DNA of 64,000 nucleotides from Muscardinus avellanarius (GCA_963383645.1 OY726560.1:88981093-89045092), one strand, 5' to 3'; positions 30,409 through 41,652 are shown, counted from the stretch's first letter. Translations and numbers: made by a program. The notes: generated by a model not told the origin, from the sequence alone.

Positions 30409-32529
30409 GGTATGATATTGTTTAGTTGAGATAAATGCAAAGGAGAAGAATTCAAGCCAGGGAGGAGAGTAGATGGAGTTGGAGGTATCAGCGTGTGTAA
30501 TTAAAGTTCCCAATTGAATAAAGAAGTGACGGAGTGTTGGAATCAAGGATGTCTATGCAGCCTCTCGGGGATGTGTGCCCTTGGGGAATTGCAGGATTAG
30601 CCAGGGGGTCATCAAGATGGGATTAGACTAGGGTGTCAGAAGAAGGTGTATCTGAAGCGGTGCTGGAGCAGGGAGGTCAGGTGGCCCTTCTGTCCATCGC
30701 GGTTAGATTGTCCTTTCCTTGGACTGGGATGGGAGTCACTGGAGGCTCTCAGCAGAGCCGTAGAGTTAATGACTCACTTCTTGAAGAAGATGGCTGTGGC
30801 AGTTTAACATCAAAATAAGTCTCAACATGACTCATTTTGAAGGTAAACTAAGAAGCTTTATTGTTGCAGTAGATAGGTACAGCAAGAGGAAATGGAGATT
30901 CAGGGATGACTCCAGGGTTTCTGGCATGAGTAATGAGAAAGGTGGTGGTATTATTGATTGCAAGGGAGAAGCCTTGGGGAGGACTGCACGGGGAGTAAGA
31001 CGCAGGGCAATGAGAGGCTCTGGGATCTCTGGCAGGTAGCTGGTTTGTGGTAGCGGGGCTTGAGGGTGGGGAGCTGTTGGCTCCCTGGGGTCACTGTGGG
31101 GAGCGCCTGTGGACGAATACTATGTAGAGGCAGAGACAAGCGTTGTTATAATAGCCTGAATGGATCTCAAAAACATGGTACTGAAGAGAAACTTAAGTAA
31201 TAAACTTTCTGCCTGTGGCAGAAAGGGGAAGCCATGGAGGTTAAAAAAAAGTGAATGAATGAAGAAGGCATGGACTACATCCTTGACTGACCCCTAAGTC
31301 TTGTCAACAGCCTGTTTGTGCCAGGGCAGTGGGGTAGTGGACAGGCCAAAAGAAGTTCTGGAAAATAGTATGGGAGGCATGGGATTTGGGGGGGAAAGTC
31401 TATAAGAGATCTGTGACTGGCTGAATGCGCTAACTGTATCCATTCCACAGCATCCTCAGTTCCGAGCCAGTCCCCGTTCAGAGTGGTGTTTCATATGTTA
31501 GTCTGCAAAAGCTGCGGCAGCCTCTGCAACAGCTTGTTTTGCTTGCTTGCATGACCAGCATCCCAAGGAGCAACTGTCCTGGCATATATGCAATAAAGTA
31601 GCTTCTACAGTTAACACTAGCTGCCCTAGTACCCGGGATGCAGAAGAGAAAGCCAGGGACCTTCAAGGTAATATGGATCTGCATTTTCTGGCCTAGGATT
31701 ACTCTCATTGTTTTTTTAACTTGGCTATGTGTTTGGAAATAAAAAAAAAAGGGAATTTAGGGATGTGGTATTCCACCCTTTTCTTTAGGGATGAGATAGC
31801 ACCTTGGCATTTTGAATATAAGAGACTGGGAGTGAAGAGAAAATCAGTGAAAGACTGTAAAAATTGGAAGAAACCCAGAGACATTTTGTGATTTAATATC
31901 TAAGAGAAAGAAATGGCTCAAGGAAAAGTCAACAAAATTTGGGATTTGATTTTGTTGCAACAACAAAGGCAGGAGTGGGGTTCATAGGTAAGAATGGGAC
32001 AATAGGATTTTTGTCCAGTAGATTTCGATGAATATAAAGTCCAATGTCTAATGAGGGGTATAGAAATATGAAAGTTTATTTTAAGTCAAGGAAGATGGAT
32101 GACAAAACAGCTCTCCCCACACACACGAGGGAGGGGGTCCCCAAAAGAGAGTAACCACTGAAGTTTTGGGGAGGTGTTTTTTTTTAACATTACTGAGGTT
32201 CCCTATCTGCTCTTTTCTTCTTGGCCAAAATTGGGTTTTGAGGAACCAATGTCTCTTGCCCAATTTCAGTCCTTAACTTGAATTGCTGTCTTGTGGGCCG
32301 GTGGGCCCTGACCTGCACCCGCTGGTCTCTGCTCTCCATGCTCAGCTCTCTGCCTCACAGAAGGTGATGCAGATACCTTTTTTAATCCTTCCTGTTGCCA
32401 GGCCTTCTGCCCGGCCTCAGCACAGGCCATAGTGGAGAAGCAGAAGACACAGGAGGTTGTATGGACAGCCTCTTGCATGGGCACAAGACAGCAGCTTCCC
32501 CTGTGCCCATAGAAACAAAGAAGGCGAGC
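30409..32529. other. SINE-free intron with ancient repeat debris
   Basis: The piece near 30840-30990 (GATGACTCCAGGGTTTCTGG, GTGGTGGTATTATTGATTGC) looks like the same ancient family as at 34740. The rest to 32529 has no feature I can name, apart from an A run at 31740-31751. Confidence 0.35.
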
Positions 32530-32755
32530 CCGGCCTGGTGTTGCATGCCTGTAACCCAGGCACCTGAAGAGGCTGAGATAGGATTGAAGGTTTGAGGCCA
32601 GCCTCAGTAACTTAGCAAGACCCTATTTCAAAACTAAAAAATAAAAAGGGCTGGACCCTATTTCAAAACTAAAAAATAAAAAGGGCTGGAGGTGTCGCTT
32701 GGAGTTGGAATGCTCCTGGGTCCAGTCTCCATACCCACTACCAGAAAGAAAGAAC
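32530..32755 (+). mobile_element. Dimeric SINE with a 35-bp internal tandem duplication
   Basis: CCGGCCTGGTGTTGCATGCC head and GGTGTCGCTTGGAGTTGGAA second half. The linker segment ACCCTATTTCAAAAC to AAGGGCTGG is present twice in perfect tandem at 32620-32654 and 32655-32689. Confidence 0.92.
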
Positions 32756-34739
32756 CCAGAAGGCAGAGCAGCTGGGCACACATGCCCATGGGCTGACAGG
32801 GTGGCTGGAACTCCAGGAAACCTTTTTTGGTGGCAGCTATTTTCTCAGTGATGTAGAGGCAAGAGCCTTATCTGAGAATGAGGATGGATGAATAAATTAA
32901 GGGAAGAGAAGAGCAAGAAAAATGGAAGAATGGGCTAGGGAAATGCAGGTTTAGCAGATGACAGGAAGGCCCCACTTCACATCAACAAACCCTTACCCCA
33001 GTAAAACTGGCCAAAAAGAGTGTCTTCAAAGCTGTTGGAATGGGGAAATGAAGTTGGACTCAACTCCTTGAGAGGCAAGTGGGAGGGTGCTTAAATAGTA
33101 GGCTGAGCTAGCAAAAAATATTGGAGGAGAACTCCAAGAAAGGTACTTGAGTAGGGAAGAAGACGTTCAATGAAATGAGGCCATCTGAGTTCGCTAGTTC
33201 CCCCATGGAAGTTAGGCTCCTGTCCTCCCACAGAGACTGGGGAGAAAAGAAGGATTCCTTCTTTTTCCATATTTCCTTCTATGAGTACAGTTCAAAGATG
33301 GTTCCCAGGTTCTTGAGAAAGATAAACCTGGGGGAAGATTAACATTTTAAAGCAGCAGATAAAGAATCTGCAAGAAGTTTTTAAAAGTAACTGCTTTTAG
33401 AGAAGGGTGGTCTGGAGCCTTGGGGTAGGAAAAAGCCTGCTTATGCTTAACCCTGCATTGGCCACTAGCCCATCTGATATTTTTTCTGCCTCATTTGTTT
33501 TCATGGATTTAGGTTCCAGACAGGCACAGAATTGGATTTAGCTAGGATTGTTATTTTGCCAAGAGATGAGTAGTTGAGGGTGGGAACAGGGAGTGGAGGT
33601 GCCTGGGAAAGAGTAGTTTTAATGGTTGACACTGGAATTTAAACTGGGTCGGCCACAGAGAAGCCCTGGAATGGGCAGAGGTCAACGAGAGGCTGTAGGA
33701 TTAGTGGATAATTGTCTCCTGAGGTTAAAGAACTTTTGGGGTTGGGCAGTAAGTGGGAGTGATTGGGAAAAATACTGAAAATGTTTTTGTGTCTAGGTAG
33801 TAACTGTGCCAGTAATTTTGTGAACCATTCACAGAATCTTAGTTTGAGGCTTATTGAAATCAGCTTTCTTATGATTTATTGGTTTCCTTCATCTGAGACC
33901 ACAAAGCAAAACAGAACATCATCGCATCTGATTTCTATGTTCAAGCATAAATTCTTTTCCCATAAGAAAAAGTACTTGCTGTATTTCTCTCTGACTGTGC
34001 TGACCCGCAACCTTTGTAAATGCAAGACTGCTTTTCCCATTTGGTCTTTTGCTTTTTACTTGTTTTTGTGGAATACAGTGAAGAACTCTTTTTATGACCT
34101 TGTGTGTGTTTTTTAAAAACAAATCAAACTAAAGCACAAATTCATTAGCCGCAATCAACCCCTTTTTAAAAAACTAAGAATCCATGAAATTCTTTAATCA
34201 TTTTCTTTCTTTTTCACAGCCATGCAAGCATTTGCTATTCTTTGTGTAAAAACAGGCAGAATTCTTTAAGTAACTCTAACCAAAGACATACTTTAATATT
34301 TTACATCAGATCTTTCCCATCAGATGTTTCAATTTGCGTTTGTAATGTACGAGCCACTCTATTCTATATCAATGATGAATGAAAATGAAACAGATGACCT
34401 AGGACCAACACATTTGTTTTCAGCACATAAAAATGAAGTAAACCCACAAAATATAAAGTAGACATATAAATAACCTGTCTAGTGCAAAGCAGGGGTCCCA
34501 TTCAAGTTGGTTAAACAAACACAATAAGAAAGTCAAGGAAATTATCTACCAGATCAAGTGCAGCAAATCTGGAGGAGCAAAAGCAACACCGACACCACAT
34601 AATGTTAAAGGGAAATGTGCTTGCATAATTATTAAGCTGTCTTTCTACAAATCACCATAAGAAAATGAAACAATCCCAGAAAGGGAGGCAGTATTACTAT
34701 AGCCTTCAACAGAGAAGTTTATAGCTTTGCTTATTGGAC
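32756..34739. other. Intronic sequence without young repeats
   Basis: Purine-rich old-looking sequence to about 33760, then AT-rich sequence. A 117-codon plus-strand frame at 33763-34116 overlaps a minus-strand frame and shows no recognisable protein. Confidence 0.4.
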
Positions 34740-35680
34740 ATATATTTTTGGGGGAGGCACCTGTCATGTGCCAGGATTTGTTTTAGGCCTTGGGGATCCT
34801 GGGCCCTATGGAGGACCATTGCATATGTTCTAGTGGAGGACACAGGTGATAAATAAGTAATGAAGTTACAATGAAGTCATAAGGCCACTCTGAAGTTACT
34901 GTTAAAAGAAAAGCTTGAGCCATACTAAATTTAGCAGAGTAAATTTGCACAAGTAATTCATGAATCAGGTAGCATCTGGATGAAAAATTATTCAGAATTC
35001 ACCATTCCATCATAGTGCAGACTATATTTATAGTCACAGGAAAGGAAGTGACACACAGAAACAACCCGGAAGGCCACAGTGGCATTTGCCTTATATGGTT
35101 AGGTTTGGCAGCTTGCAGCCTCTGATTGGCTGGAGGTTCTGCCGCCATGATTGGCTGAGATTTGGTTACTTGTCATAACATTATACTTCTATTTGGGTTA
35201 TAGTCTACTTAGACATCAAGTTAAAAACCAGTTTATCATGTACAGAGAAAGCCTTAGGCCAAATTTAAATTACACATGGAGGCAGCTTTAGGTCAAACAA
35301 TTGAATATTACTAAAAAAAATATATTATTTAAGCCAAGATCTAAATGAAGATATAGGATGTCATGTATAACAGGGAGAAGAAAGAGCAGGTACAAGTTCA
35401 TAAAGTAGAAGGGAGCGAGCTGCCCAGATCTGTAGGTGTCAGGGCGGGGCCAGAGGAGGCTACAGCAGTGTAGCAAAATCAGGTCACACAGGGTTGGCCC
35501 ATCATAAGGAGATTGATTTTTGATATTAGTTTAGTTTTTATTCTAAGCACAATGGGAAAACATTTAGCATTGTTAAGAAATAAAGTGACATCATCTGGGT
35601 TATGTTTTAATAATTTCTCTCTGGTTATTGTGAGAAGAACCAGATAAAAGATTACTGAAAAAAAAAAAATCCCAGCTGCA
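34740..35680 (+). repeat. Ancient interspersed repeat, split by another old element
   Basis: Left part TGTCATGTGCCAGGATTTG and GATAAATAAGTAATGAAG at 34740-34880. Right part TTTTTATTCTAAGCACAATG, GGGAAAACATTTAGC and AAATAAAGTGACATCATCTG at 35340-35660. The order fits a widespread old mammalian repeat that I cannot name. Confidence 0.5.
34890..35290. repeat. Old element inside the ancient repeat, carrying two CCAAT boxes
   Basis: AAGCTTGAGCCATACTAAAT, GGTAGCATCTGGATGAAAAA and two CTGATTGGCTGG / ATGATTGGCTGAG boxes look like the promoter part of an old LTR or LINE. The family is not certain. Confidence 0.4.
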
Positions 35681-36169
35681 GGGAGATGCTTTGTATGTAG
35701 GTTTCTTTCTTGTTGATGATTTCATTGCTTATATTTATTGTGCATAAGTACTTCTAGCATCAGGGGGACAATTTGCAAATATGGACAGGGGAGACAAGAA
35801 CTGAGAGAAATGCAATGTAAGCAGACAGAGGAGGCAAATGTAATGACATTGAAAGTGATGCGGATGGATACGTGTGACCAGAGCTATCATACTTTGAGAA
35901 TCTTGTTCTGGATCTGGAGAAGGAGGCTTATGAGTAGTTTCTGCCTTTGCCCGCACCATGCCTCTGCTGCCCTTCTTTGTAATCCCTAGCATGTAGGTAC
36001 CTAATTGTACATTCCTCATCATGAGAATATAAAACAGGAACTTTTCTCCTATTCTCACTGTACCAACGTGGTGCCCTGTCCTCTTTTTTTTATCACACAG
36101 TAGGACTATTTCCTTTGTATACATAATCTGTCACTTCTTTTTCAGAAGTATAAAAGTTTCTTCATTTTA
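35681..36169. other. Intronic sequence, nothing recognised
   Basis: A 129-codon minus-strand frame at 35735-36124 has no recognisable domain and overlaps an opposite frame. Confidence 0.4.
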
Positions 36170-36523
36170 GGCTGTAGTTTGAATGAATGTCCCCCGAAGC
36201 TCCATGACTTAAAGGCTTGGTCTCCAAGGTGGTGCTACTGGGAGGTGAAGACACCTTTGATAGGTGGGGCCTTGTAGAAGGTCCTTGTTATGTGAGGTGC
36301 GCCCTCAAAGGCAGGGGCCCTGGGTCTCTGCCTCTTCCTTTCCGCTTCCTGGCTCAGGAACTAAGCAATTTTCTCCATCATATGATCCTGCCTTCAATGG
36401 CTCAAAGAAATGGGAATACTTCATCTTTGGCTGTAACCTCAAAAGTGTTGAGCCAAAAGAAATCTTTTCTCTTTGAAGTTAATTATCTCAGTACTTTTTT
36501 ATAGTCATGAAAAACTGATTATG
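36170..36523 (+). mobile_element. Solo LTR, MaLR-like
   Basis: GGCTGTAGTTTGAATGAATG, GTCCCCCGAAGCTCCATGAC, GGTGGTGCTACTGGGAGGTG, a CTTCCTGGCTC block and a CAAAAGAAATCTTTTCTCTT end follow the order of MaLR LTRs. It is related to the copy at 60404. Non-coding, no internal region attached. Confidence 0.7.
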
Positions 36524-36552
36524 AATTCCATATTGATTGGTTGATTGATTGA

Positions 36553-36646
36553 TTGTCCAAGCTGGTCTCAAACTCTGGATCTCAAGTGATCCTCCTGCTT
36601 CAGTGTTTTGAGTGCTGGGATTACAGGCCTGTGCCACTGAGCCCAG
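36553..36646 (-). mobile_element. Monomeric 7SL-type SINE (B1-like)
   Basis: CCAAGCTGGTCTCAAACTCT, GATCTCAAGTGATCCTCCTG and GGGATTACAGGCCTGTGCCA match a single 7SL-derived unit. They differ from the dimer heads in this window and look closer to early B1/Alu-like monomers. (GATT)n precedes it at 36529-36553. Confidence 0.72.
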
Positions 36647-36800
36647 CTCTGGTTATTTACCCTTAGAGATATAAAAGGGTTCTTGAGGAAGGACTCACTT
36701 AGCCCAATCACAGTTATCTCAACTTTCTCCCATATTGTATAGTCAGTTGAAATGATTTCCAGACTTTTTACAGTATATTCTTCTCATTTATATACTCCTA

Positions 36801-36802
<2 letters not shown>

Positions 36803-36831
<29 letters not shown>

Positions 36832-36848
36832 TGTATGTATGTATGTAT
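36803..36848. repeat. (TATG)n microsatellite
   Basis: About 11 perfect units of ATGT directly beside the ID half of a reverse-strand SINE, in its tail position. Confidence 0.95.
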
Positions 36849-36849
36849 T

Positions 36850-37047
36850 GTGGTGCTGGGGATAGAACCCAGGGGCATTCTACCTCTGAGCTACACCCCC
36901 AGCCTTATTTTGTATTCTTTTTTTTATTTTTGAAAGAGGGTCTCACTGAGTTGTGAAGGGCCTCACTAAGTAGCTGAGGCTGTCCGAGAACTGTGATCCT
37001 CCTGTCTCAAATGCTGGGATTATAAGCGTGCGCCACCACGCTTGGCT
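36850..37047 (-). mobile_element. Dimeric SINE, classic type
   Basis: GGTGCTGGGGATAGAACCCA, GAGCTACACCCCCAGCCTTA, head ending CACCACGCTTGGCT. Flanks share CTCCTAATAT / CTCCTAATTT. Confidence 0.95.
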
Positions 37048-37146
37048 CCTAATTTTTAAATAGAACATAAACCATATTAGAAGCTCTTACTTACTTATAT
37101 TAAAGTTTGTTTCATGTCCATCTTTTCTCATTAAAATGTTTAATGT

Positions 37147-37362
37147 AATGGATATGATGGAGCATTCCTGTAATCCCAATACTAAGGAGACTGAGACAGG
37201 AGAATCTCAGGTTTGAGGCCGGCCTCAGCAACATAGCAAAACCCTCAGCAACTTAGTGAGACTGTTTCAAATTAAGCAATAGAAAGAGCTAATGTTATAG
37301 CCAGAGGTAGAACACCCCTGGGTTCCGTCTCCAGTACAAAAGGAAACCAACAACAACAAAAC
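37147..37362 (+). mobile_element. Dimeric SINE, classic type, old
   Basis: ATGGATATGATGGAGCATTC head, AACATAGCAAAACCCTCAGC, AGAGGTAGAACACCCCTGGG, tail with CAACAACAAC. Confidence 0.9.
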
Positions 37363-37439
37363 CAAGCATTTGATGTAATTCTTTATAGACTTATGCTTCA
37401 ACCATCTTTTAAGAGCTTTCTACCTTTGGGCTCCCAACT

Positions 37440-37576
37440 TTGCATGATTGGATAATAAAAGATAATAACTTTAGTTTCATTCATTTTCCTACAAATGACA
37501 GAATTTTGTTCTTCTTTATGGATGAAGAAATTTTACTGTTTATACATACCACATTTTTATTCAGAAATGTTTTAGT
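37440..37576 (-). mobile_element. Probable L1 fragment
   Basis: CATTTTCCTACAAATGACAG and ATTTTGTTCTTCTTTATGGA match a block present in the antisense L1s at 17618 and 58108. Only about 100 bp is clear. Confidence 0.6.
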
Positions 37577-37760
37577 GTGTGTGGTACTGGGGTTCCTGGA
37601 AGCCCTTCTACCTCCTGGTTACACTCCCAGACCTATTTTATCCTTTTTTTTATATTTGGAAACAGGATCTCTTAAGCCAGCTCATCTGGCTTCGAACCTG
37701 CGCGATCCTCCTGTCTCCACCTCCCAAGTGCGGGGATTACAAGCGTGCGCCACCACGCCC
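37577..37760 (-). mobile_element. Dimeric SINE, variant type
   Basis: GGTACTGGGGTTCCTGGAAG, GGTTACACTCCCAGACCTAT, TCTTAAGCCAGCTCATCTGG, head ending CACCACGCCCT. The frames that cross it are not genes. Confidence 0.94.
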
Positions 37761-37799
37761 TGAATTCTTAAGGAATATTTATAACTTGATAATAAAGGC

Positions 37800-39020
37800 A
37801 TAATAAAAGATAAAAAATTAATTGTGCAGACATTTCTTCAAAGAAGATTTACAAAATTCAAGTAAGCACACTAAAGGTTTCTTGACAGTGTTAGTTATTA
37901 GAAAAATACAAATCAAAACCTCAGTCACCTACCATTCACATCTACCATTCACATCTACTCGGGTAGCGGGGTGGGGGGGGACACATAATAGCAAATGCTG
38001 GCAAGGATGTTAGAGAAACTGGAACTCTCGTATATTGTCTGTGAGGTTATAAAATGGCAGTTTCTTTGGAAATCAGTTTGTTAGCTTCTCAAAATACTAG
38101 ACACAATAGAATTACCATGTGGTCAAGCAATTCAACTTCTACGTGTATACCCAAGAGAATTAAAAGCATACATCTCTACAAAACCTTGCGGCTCATATAC
38201 AATAGTCACAAAGCAGAAGCAATTCAAATGTCCATCAGCTGATAAATAAAGATAAATAAATAAATAAATTAGTGAAACATGGTGTATTCATACAGTGGTA
38301 TATTTTCTCATAAAAAGGAATGGATTACTGATAAATGCTATAACCTGGATGACCTTGAAAACATATGCTGAGTAACAGCAAAATGCCAATGCCACATTTT
38401 CTTCCTTTTTCTTTCTTTCTTTCTTTTTTTTGTTTGTTTGGTACTGGGGATGGAACCTAGGGGCATTCTACCTCTGAGCTACAATCCCAGCCCTTTTTTT
38501 ATTCTTTATTTTTTTTTAGTTTTTTTTTTTTTGAGTACTAGGGATTGAACCCAGGGTGCATTCTACCTCTGAACTATATCCCCAGTTCTATTTTTTATTC
38601 TTTAATTTTGAAACACCATCTCACTAAGTTGTGGAAGGCCTCACTAAGTAGCTGAAGCTGGCCACAAACCCGCAATCCTCCTGTCTCCGCCTCCCAAGTT
38701 CTGGAATTCCAAGTGTGTGCCACCACGCCAGGCTAAATTCCACATATTATATAGTCCTTTTTATATGAAACTTCTATTGCAGACAGATCTATAGAAACAG
38801 AAAGTAGATTAATGTTTCTAGGGCTGAGGGAAATGGAGGAAAATGGGAAGTGACTGTTAAAGGATGTAGGTTCTTTCTAGAGTGATTAAAAATATTTTAA
38901 AACTAGACTGTGGTGATGATTGTTAAACTCTTTGAATATACTGAAAATCTCTGAATTGTACACTCTACATTGGTAAATCTTATAATCTGAATTCTTCTCA
39001 ATAAATTGTTAAAAGAAAAG
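37800..39020 (+). mobile_element. Older L1, ORF2 end and 3' UTR, sense orientation
   Basis: AAAAATACAAATCAAAACCTC, GCAAATGCTGGCAAGGATGT and CAAATGTCCATCAGCTGATA are L1 ORF2 C-terminal blocks. GAAACAGAAAGTAGATTAAT and GGTGATGATTGTTAAACTCT are typical of an L1M 3' UTR. It ends near 39020 at TCAATAAATTGTTAAAAG. A composite SINE splits it. Confidence 0.9.
38401..38735 (-). mobile_element. Composite three-part SINE (head-ID-ID) inside L1
   Basis: T-rich tail, a lone reversed ID half (GGTACTGGGGATGGAACCTA) with linker TTTTTATTCTTTATTTTTTT, then a complete reversed SINE (AGTACTAGGGATTGAACCCA to CCACGCCAGGCT). Flanked by AATGCCACAT / AATTCCACAT of the host L1. Confidence 0.85.
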
Positions 39021-39216
39021 TAATTATGTACTTTGGTTTCATCTGTGATAGCTTTAATGAGGGAATGTGAGGTTATAAGGAGAATATGCAGTTGGGAGCC
39101 GCTTTTGAATTGAAGCCATAAAAACACCATGAAGAGAAAGTCTAGTTTAAAATGTTTAGTATTTACAGAAATCATATGTGTTTGTAAAGCTGCTTTGTAG
39201 AAAATATTTTTGTTGG

Positions 39217-39452
39217 CCAGGTGTGGTGACTCACGCTTGTAATCCCCGCGCTTGGGAGGCCGAGACAGGAGGATCGCACAGGTTCGAAGCCAGCCTCAGC
39301 TACTTAGTGAGGCTCTCAGCAACTTAGTGAGACCCTGTTTCCAAATAAAACATAAAAATGGTCTGGGAGTATAGCCTGGAGGTAGAAAGCCTCTGGGTTC
39401 CACCCCCAGTACCACCAAAAAAAAAAAAAAAAAAAAAAAGAAAGAAAGAAAA
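39217..39452 (+). mobile_element. Dimeric SINE, intermediate type, with 18-bp TSD
   Basis: The head keeps the classic middle (CTCAGCTACTTAGTGAGGCT), but the second half is GGTCTGGGAGTATAGCCTGG, closer to the variant type. Perfect TSD AGAAAATATTTTTGTTGG at 39199-39216 and 39453-39470. Confidence 0.97.
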
Positions 39453-39470
39453 AGAAAATATTTTTGTTGG

Positions 39471-39829
39471 AATGTTTTGGATACTGGCACACTGATTTCA
39501 TGTTCAAACATTATTAACATTTCACCACCTGTCTGAGATTTTATATAATTATCAACAATGATATTTCTGGTTCAAAGCTTTGGTCCTTACCACTTCACTA
39601 TCTATAGAGAAGTCCCTCTTCTGAATCTCCTAGGTCAACGTAGCTATTAAATAGAAAGATAATTCTTGCTTAGTATCTTTATTGGTCTCTGGTTATGTGA
39701 AGATTTACCTCTGAAGGTTTAAGTTCCTTAAAAGCAGAATGATATTGGTATTTCTTTTCACTTTATCTCCAAGCAGTTCATGAAAACAATATCAATTCCT
39801 TCCACTGATTGATACTAACTCTATGTCAG
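39471..39829. other. Intronic sequence, nothing recognised
   Basis: About 360 bp of AT-rich sequence without features I can name. Confidence 0.4.
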
Positions 39830-39950
39830 GCTAAGGGCATCTGTTTAATACTGCTCAGTGTAAATACTGTTACTATTCAAAATGTTCAGGTGAGGAAATT
39901 GAGGCTTAGGTAACACAACTAAGTGAATGGGGAAGTATTTTACCCCAAAC
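39830..39950 (-). mobile_element. MIR fragment
   Basis: GGTGAGGAAATTGAGGCTTA and GGTAACACAACTAAGTGAAT are the reversed MIR core. Confidence 0.8.
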
Positions 39951-41393
39951 ATCCTCAGTTGGTACCTTTTAATATTATTCTGCAGTGCCTCTTGAAGTTT
40001 TGCAGAGTAAATGAATAAAAAATTCTTCACCTCCATTCTTTTTTTATAAATAGGAGCCACTTCCTTCTGAAAGTGTTTACTTAACTTTCTTTGTGGGAGT
40101 AATTCACTTCTTCCCAGTCAGCATTTAAGTTTGTTATGACAGAGATTCATCTTATTCTTTGCACAAGTTCTGAAACAAGGATTTTGTAATCACTTTATAG
40201 CCAGAATATGGATGCTTGGCCCCTACTGCTTACAATTCATTAAAATGTGTGCACTCTGCAAGTTGGAAACCAATCGGCAAATCTGCTTTCCAGCTAATAT
40301 TCATAGAAAGTATTTGAAATAGATGCTGCATAGGGATATTCAAACCTGCTTGGTGGTTGTGTTTTGTCACCGTTCGTGGGCTCTGTAGACAAACAGAGGA
40401 TTTGTGTGGAACTGATGAAACATGTGAGCCAGTGGCCGGGCTTCAGCATGTTGTGAGATTCCTTTACAAAACGCTGTTTTATAGCCTGTCTCTGAGAAGA
40501 TCATGATGAGGTCTGATTTCCTTTTACAGAAACTCATGATAAATAGTCAATGTGCTCTAGATAAACTGCCCCAATGGAAAGTGGAGTGACCCAAGATTTT
40601 CAACCATGTTTTTTTTTTAATATAAAACATCTTTGTACCTGACAAAAAACCCTAGCTCTGGGGCTTGTACACAGTGGGCATCCAAGACTTAAATCAATGA
40701 AGAATAGAAGCCTCCTTGTGCTTACAAATAAGAGGCAAAAGATAAGAAAAACCAGTGGGGCTTTGAGTTTCGGCTACAAAATACAATGCTTTACAAATGT
40801 TTTACAAAGAGTTGTCAAATAGCTGGAGCAGGGCTAGCCAGGCTTTCAGTCCCTGGCCTCATCAAGACCTGTGGCTACATACTACTCCTATGAATCCGCG
40901 GCAAGAGAAACCTACCACTTCCCTTTTGTAAAGGGGCTACATCATTTCAGAGGGTAGTGGCTACAGGCTGTTTTCTGATAGATAAAAGTCTCTGAGCCAG
41001 GGCAGGTAGTATGTCGGTTATGGTCATAAGATGTCACTCAGCATTATGAGGATCCAACTGTGGCCAGCCAAGGCTGCAGGGAGATTGTGGTTGGCTGAGA
41101 GGATAGGCCTGTGTGTCTCAGGTCCTATGTGGAATGCCTTTAGATACTATATGCTGTGAGTGATCTTATCTTTGCTTTCTGGGAAGAGTTACCATTCTTT
41201 TTATTGGTCACACTTAAAATTATTATTTTAATAAGGGTAATACGATCTTGTAAATAGCCCTACAGTGCGGCACAGTTTTACTGGTTCTCTTTGCTTTGTA
41301 AAAAGCTGTGCAAATCAGTAGATATTATAGTCATCAAGAAATTCTGGGCATGAGATCTTTGGGCTCTCCTGACTATTCTCTTCCAAAAATTCT
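39951..41393. other. Long repeat-free intronic stretch
   Basis: About 1.4 kb without a SINE, L1, LTR or microsatellite that I can recognise, unusual here. No exon with splice sites and codon signal is visible. Candidate for conserved non-coding sequence. Confidence 0.4.
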
Positions 41394-41394
41394 C

Positions 41395-41395
<1 letters not shown>

Positions 41396-41433
<38 letters not shown>

Positions 41434-41652
41434 CTTTCTTTTTCTTTCTTTTTGGTACTGGTTATTTAACCAAGGGGCATTCCACCTCTAAACTACATCC
41501 ACAGCTCTATTTTATTTTTTTATTTGGAAAGAAGTTCTCACTAAGTTGTTGAGAGCCTCCTTAAATTGGTGAGGCGGGCTTCCAATCTGTCATCCTCCTG
41601 TCTCAGCCTTCCAAGTACTCGGATTACAGGTGTATGCTACCATGCGGGGCTT
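41396..41652 (-). mobile_element. Dimeric SINE with (TTTC)n tail position
   Basis: (TTTC)n at 41396-41450, GGTACTGGTTATTTAACCAA, GGAAAGAAGTTCTCACTAAG, head ending TACCATGCGGGGC. Old. Flanks CAAAAATTCTCT / CAAAGATTTTCT. Confidence 0.92.

Noticed and set aside
33763..34116. 117-codon plus-strand frame
   Set aside because: AT-rich and overlapped by an opposite-strand frame. No family resemblance.
35735..36124. 129-codon minus-strand frame
   Set aside because: No recognisable domain, no splice signals, and an opposite-strand frame of similar quality overlaps it.
36170..36523. Functional endogenous retrovirus
   Set aside because: Only a solo LTR is present, here and at 60404. No gag, pol or env sequence is attached.
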